Source: Parapristionchus giblindavisi
Taxonomy: Eukaryota; Nematoda; Chromadorea; Rhabditida; Diplogasteridae
Direction of reading: 5' to 3'
Assembly: GCA_943737045.1 (NCBI GenBank)
Contig: CALSFV010000404.1
Location: 141,185-205,184 of the forward strand
Length of the DNA stretch: 64,000 nt
Part shown: positions 24,801 to 32,809 of the stretch, piece after piece
Layout: every line of letters starts with the position of its first letter
How positions within the stretch are numbered: position 1 is the first letter of the stretch
Notes under the pieces: model-generated
The model's input: the letters and a program-made list of their open reading frames with translations, nothing else
The model's database searches: none
What the model was told of the DNA's origin: nothing
Position numbers and translations under genes: made by a program

Positions 24801-27800
24801 GTCCTCCGGGCTCAGTGGGTCGATCGAGATGAGCACCCCAATTCCATCGCCAAACCCGAACCTCACCAGTGGCCGTATGCAAGAACAACGGGAAAACCGT
24901 TTTCCGGGAAAATGTGACGTCATTAGCGTAGGCGGAGGATTTTTGGAAAACGCCTCCGCCTACGATAATGACGTCACATTTTCCCGGAAAACCGTTCTTG
25001 CATACGGCCACAGAAGAAGATCATATTGTCTATGCGGTGGGTCAGAGGCGGTGTGGTGTATTGGGAGCTGTTCCCACAGTTGTCGACTATTACGGCCGAG
25101 GTATACTCTCGCCAACTACAGACCCTGAAGTCCAAGGTCCCCTCCGTTCTCTGGCTGCGCTACCGGATTCACATCCAGCACGATAACGCCCGACCCAGTT
25201 TGGGAAGGACGACCGAAAATGTCCTATTGAACTTTGGCTAGCACGTCGTCCCCCACCCGCCCTACACGCCCGACTTGGCTCCTAGCGATTACTGCTTATT
25301 TTCCGATATGCAGCGCTCTCTCGGGGAGTACACTTCAATAATCAGAGGGAGGTCGAAATCTGGCTGACCAATTACTTTGTCTACAAGCAGTCGTCCTTGG
25401 AGCACTGCATCCACAAGCTACCCGAACTTTGGAGGGAATGTGTCGACGCAGACGGCGCTTACTTTGATTGACTTGATTTTGCGGAGATAAAGTTATTTTA
25501 ATTTGTTTAAAGGGCCAAAAATGCGAAAAGACTTATCACGCATGTCACCTAAGGATTGACCAAAATCGTCTGCTTTACTACACACTTTTGAGTTGACCCC
25601 CTCTTTTCTCCACGGTTTTCGGTGGTCCTTGGGTAGGACATCCCTGAACCAGAGTAGCAAGGTTGGTAGATCAAACATCTCTCCAGGAGCCCACGTCAAA
25701 GTTCATCGTTGAGGCCCCTTCCGATGCGATTTTCACGGCTCACAGGAGAGCTAGGAAAAAGTGATCAACAGATGAAATGTGTAATTTCTCGAGTACTTTC
25801 AGATAAAAATGTGAAAATCCAACTTTTTGATTTTGTGTTCCATAAGGAATTGATTTTGTTCCACAGTATCGGGACCTATTTTGTTTTGGGCTCAATCGAT
25901 AGAGCTCGTCAATAGCTTTCATTTAAGCCCTTGGGAGCCGATTTAAGTTGGCATTTGGCTGAATGACGGTAAAAAACTGCACTTGAATGCTGGTAGATCA
26001 CTATAAAAGCCGCGCGTTGCTTTGATCTACTCGCCATTGTCGGCTAATTGACAGGATTGTCCTGTAATATACTGGAGAATGTGCAGACGATCAATCTGAC
26101 GTCGAGTCGCTCAATCAAGTACGTTTTGTTCTCGCTGCAGCCAAATCAGCCAAACTAGTCCATTCCGATGGTTCCTGGTGCGGATTGATCGATGAATGCT
26201 GTAGATATTAAAGAAAGTTCCAGTTCCTCCCACTGGATGGGCATCCAAGATGGCTACGTCGATTCAATCCAGCGAGAACTCTCTCAGGAATTCTTCGAGA
26301 AACATGTATCACTTGGCCAGAGATCCAGAGAGCTCTAAATGGAACTTTCTCTCATATCTACAGCATTCATCGGTCAATCCGCACCAGGAATCATCGGAAT
26401 CCACAAATTTCACTGATTTGGCTGTAGCGAGAACAAAACATACTTGGGTGAGCGACTCGACGTCAGATTGATCGTCAGCACATTCTCCAGTATATTACAG
26501 GACAATCCTGTCAATTAGCCGACAATGGCGAGTAGATCAAAGCAACGCGCGGCTTTTATTAGTGATCGACCAGCATTCAAGTGCAGTTTTTTTTTACCGT
26601 CATTCAGCCAAATGCCAACTTAATCGGCTCCCAAGGGCTTAAATGAAAGCTATTGACGAGCTATATCGATTGAGCCCAAAACAAAATAGGTCCCGATACT
26701 GTGGAACATAATCAATTCCTTATGGAACACAAAATCAAAAAGTTGGATTTTCACATTTTTATCCGAAAGTACTCGAGAAATTACACATTTCATCTGTTGA
26801 TCACTTTTTCCTAGCTCTCCTGTGAGCCGTGAAAATCGCATCGGAAGGGGCCTCAACGATGAACTTTGATGTGGGCTCCTGGAGAGATGTTTGATCTACC
26901 AACCTTGCTACTCTGGTTCAGGGATGTCCTACCCAAGGACCACCGAAAACCGTGGAGAAAAGAGGGGGTCAACTCAAAAGTGGGTAGTGGAATCAGTCAA
27001 TCCTTAGCTGACATGCGTGTTATGACACAACCTAATAATATGATGAAGATAATGAATGTATATGTATAATTGTAGATCGTGTATCGGATGTTAGAATAGA
27101 AGCAGCTCGTCTTCTTGCTAAGATACTTCATCTAATGGTTAATGAAGAATGGAATGATAAAGAGAATACTACTGAGAGTGATGAATCTATTGAAGAGTTA
27201 ATTAATAATGTAATCTCATCAATTGATAATGTTTTATTCATTTACAGTATGCCTTTGACAACATCATTTGTTCATGATATCGTACGTGGATTTGCGTATA
27301 GTCAACGATGGAGTAGAAGACAAACGTTAGTTGATAGAATAATGGATAGTATTCATATCTTATTCATTATAGATTCTTACACATGGTTGAATTTAGTCGA
27401 TCACTTCTTACTGAAACTCAATTGGGTACACTTCTATTAAGAGAAGTCTTACATCTATCATGTGATCCTGTTGCTAATGTTAGAATTGTCGTTGCAAGAG
27501 CACTTAATCCACCACTCAAAGGTATAACGTATCTTACTATTGTATTCAATAGATGATGGATTCAGAATCGTGTGGATGGAGAGAAAGAGTATTATCAGTG
27601 TTGGATAAATTATCAAATGATAATGATATGGATGTAAGTAGACAAGCTAGATTATCACTCGGAGCTCATCCTAATAAAGAGGTTCTATATTATATTATTT
27701 ACTCGTCTTATTATAATATAATTAACGCATTGAAGGTAATCGATATATCAAGACGTGCTATTCGAATAGCTGAGAAAGAATCGAATCTATTAGATGATGA

Positions 27801-27879
27801 TAGAAGAGATAATAGAATGGATAATCTATCATTCTCAAGTGATATGAGTATATCTCCTAATTCATCTACACTATCTTGA
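6890..27879 (+). CDS. PPP4R1: Serine/threonine-protein phosphatase 4 regulatory subunit 1 (HEAT repeat)
   Basis: PPP4R1 is a HEAT-repeat scaffold for protein phosphatase 4 (family knowledge). The first three exons join in frame with phase-1 junctions (6890-6935, 7007-7051, 7133-7208). Later exons match human PPP4R1 in order: VRKNAIGIVGLLLEQ (13113), LADSIFHIRK (14418), WGVRKAVCEVF (16367), RDTSRWVSYIAFQELGPFIS (16518), FYSNVYWSSYTIDDE (17182), HNFPAVAFTLGKESWNDLR (17996), WRVRVSLANSMHEMAVIVG (18301), NWRFRLEFA (18507), DRVSDVRIEAARLLAKIL (27076), FAYSQRWSRRQ (27285). The stop TGA is at 27877-27879. An acidic low-complexity region lies in the middle (16650-17560), as in the family. Exons between 13325 and 14410 are unresolved. 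Two very large introns (about 7698-13112 and 18747-27075) are swollen by transposons, but the splice sites at both ends keep frame (ACT G | AT CGT at 18746/27076). The gene looks functional. Confidence 0.93.
8150..8333 (+). mobile_element. MITE family A, 184-bp copy
   Basis: CATGGGCG ... CGCCCATG flanked by TA on both sides, in the large first PPP4R1 intron. It is the same length as the copy at 14191-14374 and holds a single copy of the 40-bp unit. Non-coding. Confidence 0.85.
8340..9860. other. Unclassified intronic sequence with a mariner-like end and a hairpin
   Basis: PPP4R1 intron. TTAGGTTGAGTCA at 8613-8625, preceded by TA, is identical to the first 13 bases of the mariner at 23885, but no transposase or partner end follows, so it is at most a remnant. 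Positions 8950-9250 are GC-richer and open in one frame without recognisable similarity. Positions 9757-9858 form an imperfect hairpin (CCTTGAGGTA ... CCTCAGG). Confidence 0.3.
10856..10964. mobile_element. MITE family B, 109-bp near-perfect hairpin with TAA target duplication
   Basis: Terminal repeats TGCACTGTTACATTTGC / GCAAATGTAACAGTGCA continue almost to the centre as an inverted repeat. TAA flanks both sides (10853-10855 and 10965-10967). A second copy of identical length with the same TAA duplication is at 55364-55472. The 3-bp TAA target resembles PIF/Harbinger (Tourist) MITEs; that superfamily link is inference. Confidence 0.85.
11103..11352. repeat. Purine-rich degenerate GA repeat
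   Basis: About 250 bp of almost pure purine on the plus strand (AGGAAGAG, GAGAAGGA and variants) in the large PPP4R1 intron. Open frames here on both strands are low-complexity shadows. Confidence 0.8.
11609..11720 (+). mobile_element. MITE family C (GGTCGAA termini), two-unit copy
   Basis: Starts GGTCGAATAGC and ends TTTTCGACT, with TA on both sides. The internal motif AAAATGCGGTCAGG occurs twice about 42 bp apart. Related copies with three and four units are at 15758-15923 and 35703-35897. Non-coding, in a PPP4R1 intron. Confidence 0.75.
14191..14374 (+). mobile_element. MITE family A, 184-bp copy
   Basis: CATGGGCG ... CGCCCATG flanked by TA, same length and orientation as the copy at 8150. 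It lies about 40 bp upstream of the PPP4R1 exon that begins near 14418. One 40-bp unit only. Confidence 0.85.
15617..16349. mobile_element. Foldback element with about 40-bp terminal repeats, TA flanks
   Basis: The left end TACCGTCAAAACGAAA and right end TTTCGTTTTGACGGTA are inverted copies. The match continues through GTGAAACATTTGTGACAAA and its complement. TA lies at each edge, suggesting a Tc1/mariner-like MITE. A family C MITE (15758-15923) is nested in its left half. The right half has repeated CTACAGTAT motifs. The element ends only about 17 bp before the PPP4R1 exon at 16367. Confidence 0.7.
15758..15923 (+). mobile_element. MITE family C, three-unit copy nested in another element
   Basis: Starts GGTCGAATAGC and ends with CGACC followed by TA. 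Three AAATGCGGTCA motifs are spaced about 42-44 bp apart. It lacks the GGTACTTTGT segment seen at the right of the other two copies. Confidence 0.7.
17707..17770 (+). mobile_element. Truncated hAT-like MITE end
   Basis: CAGGGATGTGCATTTTAC differs by one base from the inward-read right end of the element at 1171-1571. The next bases also share the TTTAC/TTACGAAAA character. No opposite end is visible in this short PPP4R1 intron. Confidence 0.45.
18807..19048 (-). repeat. Downstream (3') LTR, 242 bp
   Basis: Nearly identical to 23623-23844 apart from 20 extra bases (TACGCTAGGTCAGACTTTGG, about 19017-19036) absent from the other LTR. The indel is bounded by short TGG repeats, so a deletion in the other copy is plausible. 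High identity implies recent insertion. Confidence 0.93.
19080..19810. mobile_element. hAT-like foldback element, 8-bp target duplication
   Basis: Ends TAGGGTGGCGAGAA and TTCTCGCCACCCTA, with the 8-bp duplication GTGCATAT at 19072-19079 and 19811-19818, as in hAT elements. Inverted arms extend well inside, for example GGAATCTACAAGTCAAGGGC against its diverged complement near 19590. At 731 bp with no transposase it is non-autonomous. It inserted into the retrotransposon between the end of gag-pol and the downstream LTR, so it is younger than that element. Confidence 0.92.
19975..23217 (-). CDS. Ty3/gypsy gag-pol polyprotein with internal deletion
   Basis: A single uninterrupted 1080-codon frame encodes the proteins for retrotransposition. 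Gag occupies about residues 1-280. A CCHC zinc knuckle has C285, C288, H293 and C298. The aspartic protease has DTG at 346-348. Reverse transcriptase spans about 460-700 with YLDD at 630-633. The integrase core has D762, D816 and E852 (spacing D-53-D-35-E), and a C-terminal region rich in CNVQV repeats ends near 1080. Between NYETF (about 716-720) and DQNIE (721) the RNase H domain, the connection and the HH half of the integrase zinc finger are absent; only cysteines at 730 and 734 remain, spaced CX3C rather than CX2C. The frame is unbroken across the deletion. The element probably cannot complete reverse transcription alone. It runs antisense to the host gene PPP4R1. Confidence 0.95.
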   Translation of the reverse strand: MPGEEVKSEVTLATVMEMFVKMQQDFMSKQEEQNKKNNEILEMLASRETVVVNGEIQSQVTQGPSIDAMEARIVDFDYDAEECTFDNWYDRYRDFFEYDVKHLDDCNKVRILLRHLSVKCNALYRDHKAPEDVMKISFDDTIKALKALFGKKETDFELRVRFFKLSMAMHGSTDVMEFASEVNRLYQKGNLKDIKEDQMKITVFLAGLDLPQQKMMRTQLFNAVSQKADITFKELLERYSSLRALEHDVSVVQTKTANMVKVPEDDKGKNRKKPKTERSNANVECTHCGKKGHTDERCWLKHPEMRPKKNHWKNNSVQVKDCNQIEGNRVYVNVSMDGTQMECQLDTGSDLTLISEVDWKEMKNPKLIPAPCTVSCPNGQGMKILGKFRSRMQYCGKECDAWVHVTPRPIRLVGNDVFFKLDLKRAFSDENEETVIAHMKSGDYTTWVKDVFPEVCEPGLGKYNKSAAKLYLKPGVKPVFRNKRPVPYASQQVCDEEIDRLCDMGVISKVEHSEWAAPFLLVAKKNGAKRLCADFKTGLNDCLEDCTDPLKLPEDIFASLNGGTVFSKIDFSDAYLQVEVDEEAKKLLVINMHRGLYQYRRLPFGVKPAPGIFQSIMDQMLTGMSRTVAYLDDVIVSGRTKEEHNENLMRVLERIRDSGFRIRLEKCAFGQKEVHFLRFIVNESERHPDPKKVHVLKKMQVPKDETQPRLFLVGVNYETFDQNIESQARCYEGCESAAKNPSKAEPIKWPESSRPMERVHMDFVGPMNGRYYLIIVDVHSRWPEIITMERITADATVKALRDFVSRYGSPETIVSDNGTQFKSEKMRAFCMEYGINHMFSPPYHPQSNGQTERFVDTFKRSLLKMKGEGREDENVQKFLMMYRCTPNNQLKLCTPAEIFLGRKMRCRLTLMSPREGEDRVVNKKDTREFAEGDCVYYRDRDVPNHEKWTEAVVLRRKGNVMYEIQRLDGSLVTAHRNKLRRRWTEDCDPLSVLLESFNVPADNVVKCNVQVEPAKCNVQVESANCNVTPSVADTVVNDADADAVVLPTNNVENNKKTIPKPTLVRPGSTRPTRVRQPHLV
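23601..23620 (-). other. Retrotransposon primer-binding site
   Basis: Read in element sense, the bases two nucleotides inside the upstream LTR are TGGCGACCAGGATC, complementary to a tRNA 3' end GGTCGCCA. The same first eight bases are used by mdg1/412-type elements with tRNA-Arg (family knowledge). The tRNA identity here is inference. Confidence 0.7.
23623..23844 (-). repeat. Upstream (5') LTR, 222 bp
   Basis: Partner of 18807-19048. It begins TGTTATGTCC and ends ACACAATA on the plus strand, and is followed by the GTATT duplication. It is 20 bp shorter than its partner through one internal indel. Confidence 0.93.
24305..25490 (+). pseudogene. Mariner transposase, frameshifted and interrupted
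   Basis: A DD34D-type cut-and-paste transposase (family knowledge). The N-terminal helix-turn-helix region is at 24305-24540 (APSTRTVQRWFKPFEEG). A frame change leads to LGVSQPTIIGCLQDLGKVQ and LGRWLPH (about 24595-24672). The first catalytic Asp lies in ITGDEMWILYDN (24763-24798). A 141-bp element plus CAG duplication then interrupts the gene at 24870-25013. Afterwards come GGVVYWELFP, HDNARP (second Asp) and HPPYTPDLAPSDYCLF (third Asp region, about 25252-25299). The end is at TAA 25488-25490. At least two further frameshifts or stops are present, so no active protein is possible. Confidence 0.9.
24870..25010. mobile_element. MITE family E, 141-bp hairpin, CAG target duplication
   Basis: Termini TGGCCGTATGCAAGAAC and its complement are flanked by CAG (24867-24869, 25011-25013). 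Taking out the element and one CAG restores the mariner reading frame through H-Q-K-K. The arms form a nearly complete hairpin and include two perfect TGACGTCA octamers (24915-24922, 24969-24976). A second copy is at 34164-34303. The superfamily is not assignable from these ends. Confidence 0.9.
25537..27019. mobile_element. 1.48-kb palindromic foldback element in mariner TIR
   Basis: Left arm about 25537-26222 and right arm about 26338-27019 are inverted copies with few mismatches, around a 115-bp unique centre. Ends are CACGCATGTCA...CTAAGGATTGAC and its complement. The 4-bp duplication TTAT (25533-25536, 27020-27023) rebuilds an intact mariner TIR when one copy is removed, which fixes both edges. 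Short open frames occur in mirror image in both arms but match nothing I recognise. Confidence 0.92.
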
Positions 27880-28946
27880 TAGATAGAAGAATAACTAATT
27901 GATTATATACTGATACTGATTAGACTGACCCAGTGATTCGTACCGTATCCTTTTCATTTCTCCCATTCCTTCCTTTATTCAATCTACTTTCCCCTTTCAT
28001 CTTATCATCTTAAATACAATAAGAATACTCATTAACGATTGTCAATTGGTTTTTCTTCAATGTTTATTCATTCATCATCTCTATATCACCTTTTCACATG
28101 ATCTCATAATCAATCATTAGACGTATCTTCTTTTCTATATTTACATATTTCCCTTGATTCACTTTATATTTGATTATTTTACTCTAAAATACATGAATAT
28201 TTCTCAATTTCTTTCCAGTGCATATATGAAGAATGTGATATTATTGATAATACTTGATTGACTCTTCTTTCACTTTTCTTCCTCTATTACCTCTACAAAA
28301 GCTCATTTGTCTCCGTTTACTTGATTGAGTGGTATTAAATTCTAACGTGCTAACGGTTCTTTTATACCCCCTTCCCTACTCATACAGCAGTTAATATGTA
28401 GATCGTTCCCCCATTGTATTCCCCCCTCCTTTGAATATGAGATAGATCGTATAAACAATAGAGATACATCTACATTCATCTTCGTTATTTTCTTATCATC
28501 TTTTCCATTTTTACTTTAAGCAGCGACAGTTCCATCGTACATCTCTAAACCACTTCCAAGTTACTTGAAGCTGCTTCAATTTTTGCTCAACCAACGTTTC
28601 ACAAAAATTTTTTAACAGATGTCATTCACTTAAAATAAAAACTATTCATCTGAAATTAATAAAGCAATGAAAAGTTTTTTTCGATTAGGTTCAAGCAGTC
28701 TGAAGGTTCGGTAGATGAGATATTATTGTAAGTATGGTAGATGTCATTTTGGTAATCATAATTGTCTTATTCATTCGAAATACAATAAAGAGATGAAGAA
28801 TAAATGTAAATATATGAGTATGAATGGTGAGAGTAGATATTATTACTCTATCTATCTATATTTATTCGATCCGTTTTTCATCACCGTTTAATTACGCACG
28901 TATCTGAATATACTCTATTATGATGTGATAAGAATCAATCAATATA
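27880..28946. other. Convergent intergenic region PPP4R1 / dyf-5
   Basis: About 1.07 kb between two stop codons, AT-rich, holding both 3' untranslated regions. I see no exon or transposon here. Confidence 0.5.
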
Positions 28947-31108
28947 TTACTTTGCCGTCCAATCTGTTCTTCCTCCTCCTATTAAAGAGGGCTTGTTAGT
29001 CGCAGGATTTGCAGCTGGTCTTGCACCGAATGTTGGGATGTATCCTATATTTCGTATGCGGTAATTATGATTACTGTAGTCTATCTCAGATAATCCTATT
29101 TACTACTGCCTACCATAAGCATATTCGAACCGTGCCTGAACGCTTGATTTTCCGTCCTTTTTAGCTGAATTGCGATTGTTTCCCGCCTGTAATTATCGAT
29201 TACTGTAAAACATATAATAGAGTAATATACCTCATTTGTAACTGCACCAGGAACATATCTAGATTTGGCTAGATACATCTCTTTTGCGGGTACTTTAGTA
29301 ACTGATTTATTCTTATCATCCTCAGCGGAACTTAATTGAGTTATTAAATGAATGAATAGATAAATTAGCTTACTTTCCATTAACGATGTCTTTCTCTACA
29401 GCTATATTCCTATTGATATGTCGTTCAATCTTACGAGGAGGAGACATATTTTCATTGTTAGTCATAACATCAACTAATGGCTAAATACATGAATAGATTA
29501 TAGATATAGTATATGTGTCTGAGTGTAGTATATGTACCTTCTTTCCTATGAATACTTTAGAGTCTGAATTAGTACTAGCTGCTGTATTCTTCCTTGTTAC
29601 ACCAGGGGCAGGTTGACTCTGTACTGGTGCACCTAATTTGCCTCCCACTTGGAAGTAGCGTGAACGAAGCGACTATAATACATATGAGATATAGAGTGTG
29701 TCATATGGATTGATTACTCACTAATACAGCAGACGGTCTCTTCTCTGGATTCCATTCCAACATATCTTTCATTAGTTGTAAACCATCTTTACTTGCAGTA
29801 TTCACTATACTTTCTAATGCTGTTGGAGATGTTTCTTGAAATCGAAAGTTCATTGTTGCCGCTAATTGATAACCCTCTGGCCATTCCTCCTAGTAATCAA
29901 TATTGATGAGATGGTTGGATTGCTGTAATGACGTACCTTGGATGGAGTTCCCATAATAGTGATTATCTTGAATAATTGATCCAATTCACTTGTTCCCGGA
30001 AACAATGGTCTCAACATATACAATTCAGCCATTATACATCCTACTGCCCATATATCGATAGGAGAGTTATACGAAGTAGATCGTAATAGAATCTCAGGTG
30101 CTCGATACCTATGCAAAAAAAAACTCTAAACAATCTGATTTAAAGGATTTGCCTAATGATCTACAGTCTTCCACCCTATCAACTTTGATATGGTTATGAA
30201 TGAGAGAATGATGTGCACTTACCATCGAGTACTAACATAATCTGTGTATGGGGGCTTTGAACGAATTTCCCTCGCCAACCCGAAATCGGCGATTTTGACT
30301 AATTCTGGTCCATTACACATAATGTTCTCTGGTTTCATATCTCGATGGAAAAAACCTAGAGAAAGGAGAATGAATAGGATATTATAAGTTGAGTCTATCT
30401 CAGATGTATATAGTGTACTTACCATTCTTATGCATATAAGCTAATCCTTGTAAAACTTGATAGATTATATTTCTTATGATTGCTTCAGGAAAGTATCGAT
30501 CTCTGATTATGAAGAATGATTTATACAGGGATGAAATATTATATCTTACCTATCCTTCATTAATTCATATAGATTCTCTTTCATGTATTCGAATACAAAG
30601 AATAGTACATCATTTTCTCGTATGACCTAATAGAGGATGTAAAGAGGAATGATTGATAAAGGATTAGTTGATACCTCTCTCAGTTTGATGATATTCGGAT
30701 GATTAAGTTTCTTTAATGATTTCACTTCTCTCAATGCCATTGCTTCTTCCCATGAATAAAACTTCTTCTTCATCCTTTAATCAATCATCAATCCATTATA
30801 ATCTATCTAATAGTTACGACACATATTTTATCTTTATATCTCTTACTTTATTCGTACTCATGGTGAAAATATTATTTAATCCAAGTCAATAAAGTATACT
30901 ACTTCATATGGAGATTGATCTTTGATCTCTAACCGTTTAACAGCTACTCTATCTCCTGTATCGATTTTCTTAGCAAGAAGAACTTCTCCAAATGTGCCAT
31001 CTCCTAACCTCTTAGTAAGAAGATATCTGAATATAATGGATATAATGTAATGAATGAATGGAGGAATAACCTATCAGCGAGAGAACCTCCACTAGGCCCT
31101 GCTGACAT
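28947..31108 (-). CDS. dyf-5: MAK/CILK1-family ciliary serine/threonine kinase (DYF-5-like)
   Basis: RCK-family kinase (MAK, CILK1, DYF-5) that controls cilium length and intraflagellar transport (family knowledge). The start [16 protein letters not shown] at 31108 leads into a glycine loop LGDGTFGEV. An intron between 30933 and 30775 joins VAVKR to [10 protein letters not shown], matching the MAK sequence across the ATP-lysine. Further motifs are [10 protein letters not shown] (HRD), IADFGLARE (DFG), [10 protein letters not shown] (the TDY activation motif typical of the family), RAPEILLRS and [14 protein letters not shown]. The catalytic domain ends near 29700. A less conserved tail (29900-28947) is basic and Pro/Gly/Asn-rich and ends RTDWTAK at TAA 28947-28949. 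At least nine small exons are visible. A candidate RFX X-box lies upstream at 31564-31577. Family assignment is firm. Confidence 0.95.
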
Positions 31109-31934
31109 TATTGATCTATATTCTATTGAATACTTATCCAATCAATTGATTACTGTCAATCACTTCCTTGTATTTATCTTTCCCTAATAGAAACAGTCTG
31201 AAAATAAGTATCTAAAAGGTACAATTTGAGATATATTTCCACTTTGGTGTACTCTTACACTCTAAAGTGTTCACTATGAAAAAGGTGAATATAGTGAATA
31301 ATTGGAAGGAGAAGGAAGTGTATGAGAGATATTAGAATATTGAAGTAGAATAGGTAGGATTATGGTTTTAGATGAATGAATGAATGAATTGAATAGATGA
31401 AGATTCGGTTATGTATTGATATATGATATTGTATGTTAGACGATGTGAAGGAGAATAAAAAATGATTGAGATGAAAAGATATTAGTGAAAGAAGGAGTTG
31501 GATAAGTAGACGGAGATGGAGAGAGAGTTAGTTACGTGAAAGGAGTGAGAGAGAGCGGATTCGGTTGCTAAGGATACATAGTCTGAGTAAATGAGTGGAG
31601 AAGAGTATAAGGAGAGAACGGAGAATGTGAATTAAAGAGTAAACGAGGATATACATTAGACTCCCTTTTATATGGTTGGAGACTAGATGAGAATATTCAT
31701 TGGAAGAGATATACACAATGTGATGGATAATACTTATATTGTTGGATACTGTATCTCTGTATCATTTGTATTAACTGAAGAAAAGAAGGATAAATTAGAA
31801 TATGATACATGCTTTTTGTATAAAGGTGTTCAAATACTCTCAATGTTCTCTATTTGTCATTTATCATAAAGATTGACTTCATTCTTCTCATATGATATCT
31901 TTATAATTTCTTTCATTCAATCATTCTTTTCAGT
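31109..31934. promoter_or_regulatory. Divergent promoter region dyf-5 / pyroglutamyl-peptidase
   Basis: 826 bp between the two start codons, with no exon seen. GTTGCTAAGGATAC at 31564-31577 fits the RFX X-box pattern RYYNYY-N2-RRNRAC at all but one position. RFX sites drive ciliary genes in animals (established), so this is a plausible control element for dyf-5, though it is about 455 bp from the start codon. Confidence 0.45.
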
Positions 31935-32716
31935 ATGACTTCAAATAAAGTAGTAGTGACTGGATTTGGTCCATTTGGTCCTCATGAATCAAATCCTAGT
32001 TCTCATGTGGCTAAGGTAATATATCTATTTTATTTAATTTATGTATTGTTTTATTATATCATTGAAGGCTCTTTCGAAATATCCTATAAATGATTGTACT
32101 GTTATATCTCATGAAATGAAAGTTGTCTACTCTGAAGTATCTGATACAGTACCCAAACTATGGATGGAACATAATCCTGATGTGAGTACTGTATATATTG
32201 ATTGATTGTGATATTTATTGATTGATTCAGTTAGTAATCCATATTGGTGTTCACTCTGTTCCTAGATGTGTCAAGATAGAGAGTAAAGCATTTGCAGATG
32301 GATACTGTAGATATGATGTTGATGGTGAGTATTGATTGAAATATTTCTTCAATCAATGATTCATGTAGGCCATGTTCCACCTAATAACAAATGTGTAGTT
32401 AATATGGATCAAACATTGAAATGTGCCATTGACGTAGAAGATCTAGTTAAAATGACAAAAGAAGAAGTAGGAGAACTACCTAAAGACTTCAATATTGAAA
32501 GTAGTGATGATCCAGGAAGGTACGGATAGATGAATGATCAATCTCATCTTTATATTATTCAGATATCTTTGTGGATTCTCATATTATCTATCTCTATCTA
32601 ATGATAATACAAAGACTTTATTCATTCATATACCTCCTCTATCAAATGATGTAACTATCGAGTTACTCACTCGTATTATAGCTACTATTATTCTTAATGT
32701 ATTTAAACATTTCTAA
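31935..32716 (+). CDS. PGPEP1: Pyroglutamyl-peptidase I (C15 cysteine peptidase)
   Basis: Cytosolic enzyme that removes N-terminal pyroglutamate from peptides (family knowledge). Five exons are read: 31935-32015, about 32069-32181, about 32231-32324, about 32369-32521 and about 32564-32716. The start is MTSNKVVVTGFGPFG. The VTGFGPFG loop is typical of C15 peptidases. LVIHIGVHS is the family core strand. The catalytic Cys lies in GRYLCGFSYY, split by the last intron, and the catalytic His in LFIHIPPL. The length of about 200 residues is normal. It is divergent from dyf-5 and convergent with RTF2. Nothing looks broken. Confidence 0.95.
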
Positions 32717-32809
32717 CTTTCATATTATTTGCATGATGTTTGAAACACATATCATATCTTGATGTATCAATCTTTTTATGTACAGTACATAAATGGGAGG
32801 TATGTATTA

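Larger units (their letters stand above)
23885..27035 (+). mobile_element. Mariner transposon with two nested insertions
   Basis: TIRs are TTAGGTTGAGTCATAAG at the left and the complement of TTAGGTTGTGTCATAAG at the right, with TA at 23883-23884 and 27036-27037. The right TIR is split by a palindrome (25537-27019) and the transposase by a hairpin element (24870-25010). Removing both and their target duplications leaves about 1.52 kb, somewhat long for mariner; positions 23930-24130 have a different base composition and may be another insertion. It lies 40 bp from the retrotransposon in the same PPP4R1 intron. Confidence 0.92.

Noticed and set aside
25493..27069. Mirror-image open frames (WAPGEMFDLPTLLLWFRD) in both arms of the palindrome as a possible transposase
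   Set aside because: Under 70 codons, duplicated only because the arms are inverted copies, and no transposase motif is visible.
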